From Seminavis robusta (lineage: Eukaryota > Bacillariophyta > Bacillariophyceae > Naviculales > Naviculaceae), in contig CAICTM010000189.1 in NCBI GenBank assembly GCA_903772945.1, positions 7,501 through 71,500 of the forward strand: a stretch of 64,000 bases of DNA, in the 5' to 3' direction. Below are positions 61,238 to 64,000 of the stretch, piece by piece. A program made the translations under genes and the position numbers. Under the pieces are notes generated by a model, which saw only the letters and a list, made by a program, of their open reading frames with translations, was not told the DNA's origin and ran no database searches. Each line of letters opens with the position of its first letter. Positions within the stretch are counted from its first letter, which is position 1.

Positions 61238-62494
61238 ATGTCACTCATCTTTGGTCCTCATCCCAAAGTGGTACCCAACCCCGATGCCGTCTTGATCAAA
61301 GAAGTTCGAGCCTTTACGTTTGGAAATGACGATCAGGAAAAGGAATCGGGAGGAGGAGCCGATTGCCACAAACAGGCCAAGGGACATTGGATTGTCGATT
61401 CCGATATTGCCAACCCCATGAGTGTCTACGAACAGTACCGGTCCAGTCGATCTAGCTGGGGCATTGATGCCATGGGCAGTATTGTGGTCGAAGTCGAACT
61501 CACCAATGGTATGGTCGGTGTGGGTATTTCGATTGGTGGTGATGCCGCCTGTTTCATGGTCGAAAAACACCTCAGTCGATTCGTAGAAGGACAGGATCCC
61601 AGTAATGTCGAACTCATGTGGGATCAAATGTGGAAATCCACCATCAATTACGGACGCAAGGGGATTGCCGTGCAAGCCATTAGTGCCGTTGATATTGCCA
61701 TCTGGGACGCATTGGGACATTTGCGAGGAATGCCCGTCTATCAGTTGCTAGGAGGAAAAACAAAGGAACGAATGCCCGTGTATGCCACCACGGCAAGGCC
61801 CGATCTCGCCAAGGAAATGGGATTCCACGGAGCCAAATTCCCCCTACCCTACGGACCTGCCAATGGACAAGAAGGCATGGTCAAAAATGTAGAGCTCGTC
61901 AAAAAGTGGAGAGACGCAGTGGGACCCGAATTCCCCATTATGATTGATTGTTGGATGTCCTTGACGGTCCCGTATGCGCTCGAATTGGCCCGACGCTGTC
62001 AACCCTACAATGTCAAATGGATTGAAGAGACGCTCCCTCCCGATGACTATGAAGGGTACGCAGAAATCAAACGAAGGGACTGTTCCACCCTTTGGACCAC
62101 GGGTGAACACGAGTACACACGATGGGGATTTCGTACCCTCTTGGAAAAGAAGTGCTGTGATGTCTTGCAACCCGACATTACCTGGTGCGGTGGAATTACA
62201 GAGGCGAGACGCATTATTGCCTTGGCATCAGCCTACAATGTCCCCATCATCCCGCATGGGTCCAGTGTCTACTCGTATCATTTGCAAATCTGCTACCCCA
62301 GCTGCCCCATTGCCGAGTTTCTCGTCATGTCTCCCAAAGCCGACAAGATTGTCAGCTTTTTTGGAAACCTCTTCAAGGATGAACCTCTGCCCAAAGATGG
62401 ATATGTGGAAATTCCGGACAAACCAGGATTTGGTGTCACTCTGAATAGAGAGGAACTCAACATGGTGCGTCCCTATCCACGGGCAAAGTTGTAA
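61238..62494 (+). CDS. rhmD: L-rhamnonate dehydratase (enolase superfamily, RhmD/LRA3)
   Basis: 418 residues, one exon, ATG after CACC. Near full-length match in style to bacterial and fungal L-rhamnonate dehydratase. The N-terminal GGGADCHKQAKGHWIVDSD and the ANPMSVYEQYRSSRSSWGI loop are family-specific and contact substrate. The barrel carries Mg ligands Asp 237 (MIDCWMS), Glu 263 (WIEETLPPDDY) and Glu 290 (TTGEHEYTRWGF). The catalytic His 340 is in IPHGSSVYSYH. The chain ends with KPGFGVTLNRE. It removes water from L-rhamnonate to give 2-keto-3-deoxy-L-rhamnonate, with no leader seen, so cytosolic. It converges on the FAH-SDR gene, whose parts match the next two steps. Confidence 0.93.
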   Translation: MSLIFGPHPKVVPNPDAVLIKEVRAFTFGNDDQEKESGGGADCHKQAKGHWIVDSDIANPMSVYEQYRSSRSSWGIDAMGSIVVEVELTNGMVGVGISIGGDAACFMVEKHLSRFVEGQDPSNVELMWDQMWKSTINYGRKGIAVQAISAVDIAIWDALGHLRGMPVYQLLGGKTKERMPVYATTARPDLAKEMGFHGAKFPLPYGPANGQEGMVKNVELVKKWRDAVGPEFPIMIDCWMSLTVPYALELARRCQPYNVKWIEETLPPDDYEGYAEIKRRDCSTLWTTGEHEYTRWGFRTLLEKKCCDVLQPDITWCGGITEARRIIALASAYNVPIIPHGSSVYSYHLQICYPSCPIAEFLVMSPKADKIVSFFGNLFKDEPLPKDGYVEIPDKPGFGVTLNREELNMVRPYPRAKL

Positions 62495-62729
62495 GGAAAA
62501 GATGACAACACAACCGGCGAGAAAGGATAGAACATACATTCGATGTGCTTTTGTGACCCTGTCGGAGCTGATAGATCCTGTTGAGCACTACAGATATTAC
62601 TACACTCATTCTAAAGCACTAGCAGTACACTTTTACTTTTAAAAGTTGATCATCACACGTGTACAAAACCAGCACCTAATAGCTAGTCGTATAGTATGGT
62701 AGTTCAGCTTGAAGCCACTTCATGTACGT
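62495..62729. other. Convergent gap of the rhamnonate gene pair
   Basis: About 235 bp shared by the 3' ends of both genes. No ORF or hairpin recognised. Confidence 0.3.
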
Positions 62730-63937
62730 TTAGTAAACTGATCGTCCACCGGTGGCATCAAAGCAGAATCCAGTGCTAAACGACGCTTCTGGCGAAGCAA
62801 TAAAGGACACCAGGGCAGCAATTTCCTCAATCTTTCCGCACCTTTTCATTGGGATCTTGTCTGTCATATACTTGACTTGTGCTGGGGGCATATCCTCCAC
62901 CATTTGTGTCCGTACAACGGCAGGAGCCACCGAGTTGATTGTCACGCCTGTTTCCGCGTACTCTTTGCCCACCGCTTTGGTCAGACCAATCACTGCAGCC
63001 TTGGAGGTCGAGTAGGCGACCATCCCAGCATTGCCTTCCTTGCCACTGATAGATGCAATATTGACCACTCTGCCAAACCCTTGCTTGGTCATGTGTGGCA
63101 ATGCTGCCTTACAACCGTTAAAGATGCCCTTGACATTGATGCTCATGACGGTATCAAAGTTATCCGCATTGACATTTTCACACTTCAAATTGGTTTCACC
63201 AACAATGCCTGCTGCTTGGACTACAACCTCCAAGCGACCATGAGTCGATGCCACTTGATCCCAAGTTTTCTGAACAGCCGCAGTATCGGTCACATCACAA
63301 GCCACTCCCTGATACTGACATGTTGGTGCAATCAGGTGCAGTTTCTTGGCAGCTTCATCCAAAACCTCTTGGTTCAAATCCACAATGACAACCGCAGCCG
63401 CTCCTTCCAAACCAAAGTGACTCGCGATTCCAAATCCAATACCACGAGCACCACCCGTAACAATGCAGACGCGTCCTTCCAAACGTCCTGGTGACGTTTT
63501 TCTGGCCAGAGACGACGTGGAAGGTGCCGCCAAGGCAGCCACAATGGGAGAGACTAGAGTCCCAATGGATTCAATTTCGCACTCGACGACATCCCCAGGT
63601 TTGAGCCATTTCGGAGGCTTGCGAAAGCATCCTACTCCAGGAGGCGTTCCAGTAGCTACCAAGTCTCCTGGGTAGAGAGTCATGAATTTGGATAGCCACG
63701 CCACCAACTGGTCAACCTTGTGGATGAGATTGGAAGTATTGGAATCCTGCAATGTTTCTCCATTCACGCGGCAAGCAATTTTTAGTTTGTGCACCTTTTC
63801 CAATGTCAATTCGTCGCTGGTAACAATCACGGGTCCAATGGGCCCATAGCCATCCTGGCATTTTCCCAATAGCCATTGTCCACCATTCTTTTCCAGTTGC
63901 CAATCTCTGGCCGAGACATCATGGACCACCGTGTATC
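62730..63937 (-). CDS. FAH-SDR fusion: diketo-deoxyrhamnonate hydrolase plus ketodeoxyrhamnonate dehydrogenase, 5' part outside window
   Basis: The last exon begins at about 63937, after an AAAAAG acceptor that restores [14 protein letters not shown], an FAH-family motif. Upstream exons lie beyond the edge. Residues up to about 125 of this exon are the C-terminal FAH fold ([16 protein letters not shown]). A linker of about 25 residues leads straight into a full SDR. It has the NAD-binding TGGARGIG, the active Ser in NIASISG, YSTSK (Tyr 306, Lys 310, counted from 63929) and an end [10 protein letters not shown]. In bacterial L-rhamnose diketo-hydrolase clusters the FAH enzyme (LRA6) and this kind of SDR (LRA5) are separate neighbours. 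Here they share one chain. Domain calls are firm; substrates are inferred from the neighbouring dehydratase. Confidence 0.88.
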
Positions 63938-64000
63938 CTTTTTACGACAAGATAATCAAAAAGAAGGTCGTGCATTAAAATTAGGAAAAACTGACGGATA

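Noticed and set aside
1-64000. tRNA or rRNA genes
   Set aside because: No A/B-box plus cloverleaf or rRNA core sequence was recognised by eye; a covariance-model scan would be decisive.

Overview
The window reads as nuclear DNA of a photosynthetic stramenopile, most likely a pennate diatom. Genes are compact and carry few, short GT-AG introns (75 to 250 bp). They alternate freely between strands. One product (a GrpE) carries a signal peptide followed by the Ala-Phe boundary of a diatom plastid-targeting leader. Typical diatom families are present: ankyrin repeats of the 'YPEA...LPLHLAC' style, helicase-associated domains, and large Ser/Asn/Gln-rich coiled-coil proteins. About 25 genes are supported. 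The species cannot be named from sequence alone.

Layout. 0-13.7 kb: an edge gene with an HEFLH zincin motif, a broken ankyrin gene, TOM40, a second ankyrin gene, an M50-like membrane peptidase divergent from an arylsulfatase, and a choline-transporter-like protein. 13.7-19.9 kb: gene-poor DNA around an IS1595/Merlin-type DNA transposon with a divergent companion ORF. 20-36.3 kb: a dense housekeeping block with a PUB-UBX Cdc48 adaptor, a secretory protein of unknown role, a 2OG-Fe(II) oxygenase divergent from importin alpha, a two-lobed aspartic protease-like protein, a PDZ plus 2Fe-2S ferredoxin protein divergent from a CUE/'SHTW'/LRR protein, and a plastid GrpE. 36.6-40.5 kb: a decayed multi-fragment coding relic and a small unknown gene. 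41-46.6 kb: one 1813-residue coiled-coil gene. 46.6-54 kb: gene-poor DNA with a tandem-duplicated secreted protein, two small ORFs and a haloalkane-dehalogenase-like gene carrying one frame break. 54-64 kb: a TMTC-like TPR membrane protein, a broken helicase-associated-domain gene, an ankyrin-DHHC palmitoyltransferase, and a sugar-acid catabolic pair.

The most striking content is the right end. L-rhamnonate dehydratase (61238-62494, +) converges on a single gene (62730 to beyond the right edge, -) that fuses a fumarylacetoacetate-hydrolase (FAH) domain to a short-chain dehydrogenase (SDR). In bacteria that use the non-phosphorylative (diketo-hydrolase) L-rhamnose route, these are the enzymes LRA3, LRA6 and LRA5. 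Together they turn L-rhamnonate into pyruvate and L-lactate. The window therefore appears to hold a two-gene, three-enzyme L-rhamnonate degradation module in a microalga, with two of the steps fused.

Other points worth a second look: an arylsulfatase with altered catalytic motifs (CTGTR and GKWDVG), a transposase with Lys at the usual third acidic position, a dehalogenase with a predicted C-terminal membrane tail, a perfect 18-bp palindrome and a family of TACCGGTA/GGTACC palindromes concentrated between genes, and a 19-bp 3'-UTR hairpin behind importin alpha. Exon joins were placed by eye from splice consensus, frame and protein continuity. Where a start is given inside a longer open frame it is the first ATG that makes sense.
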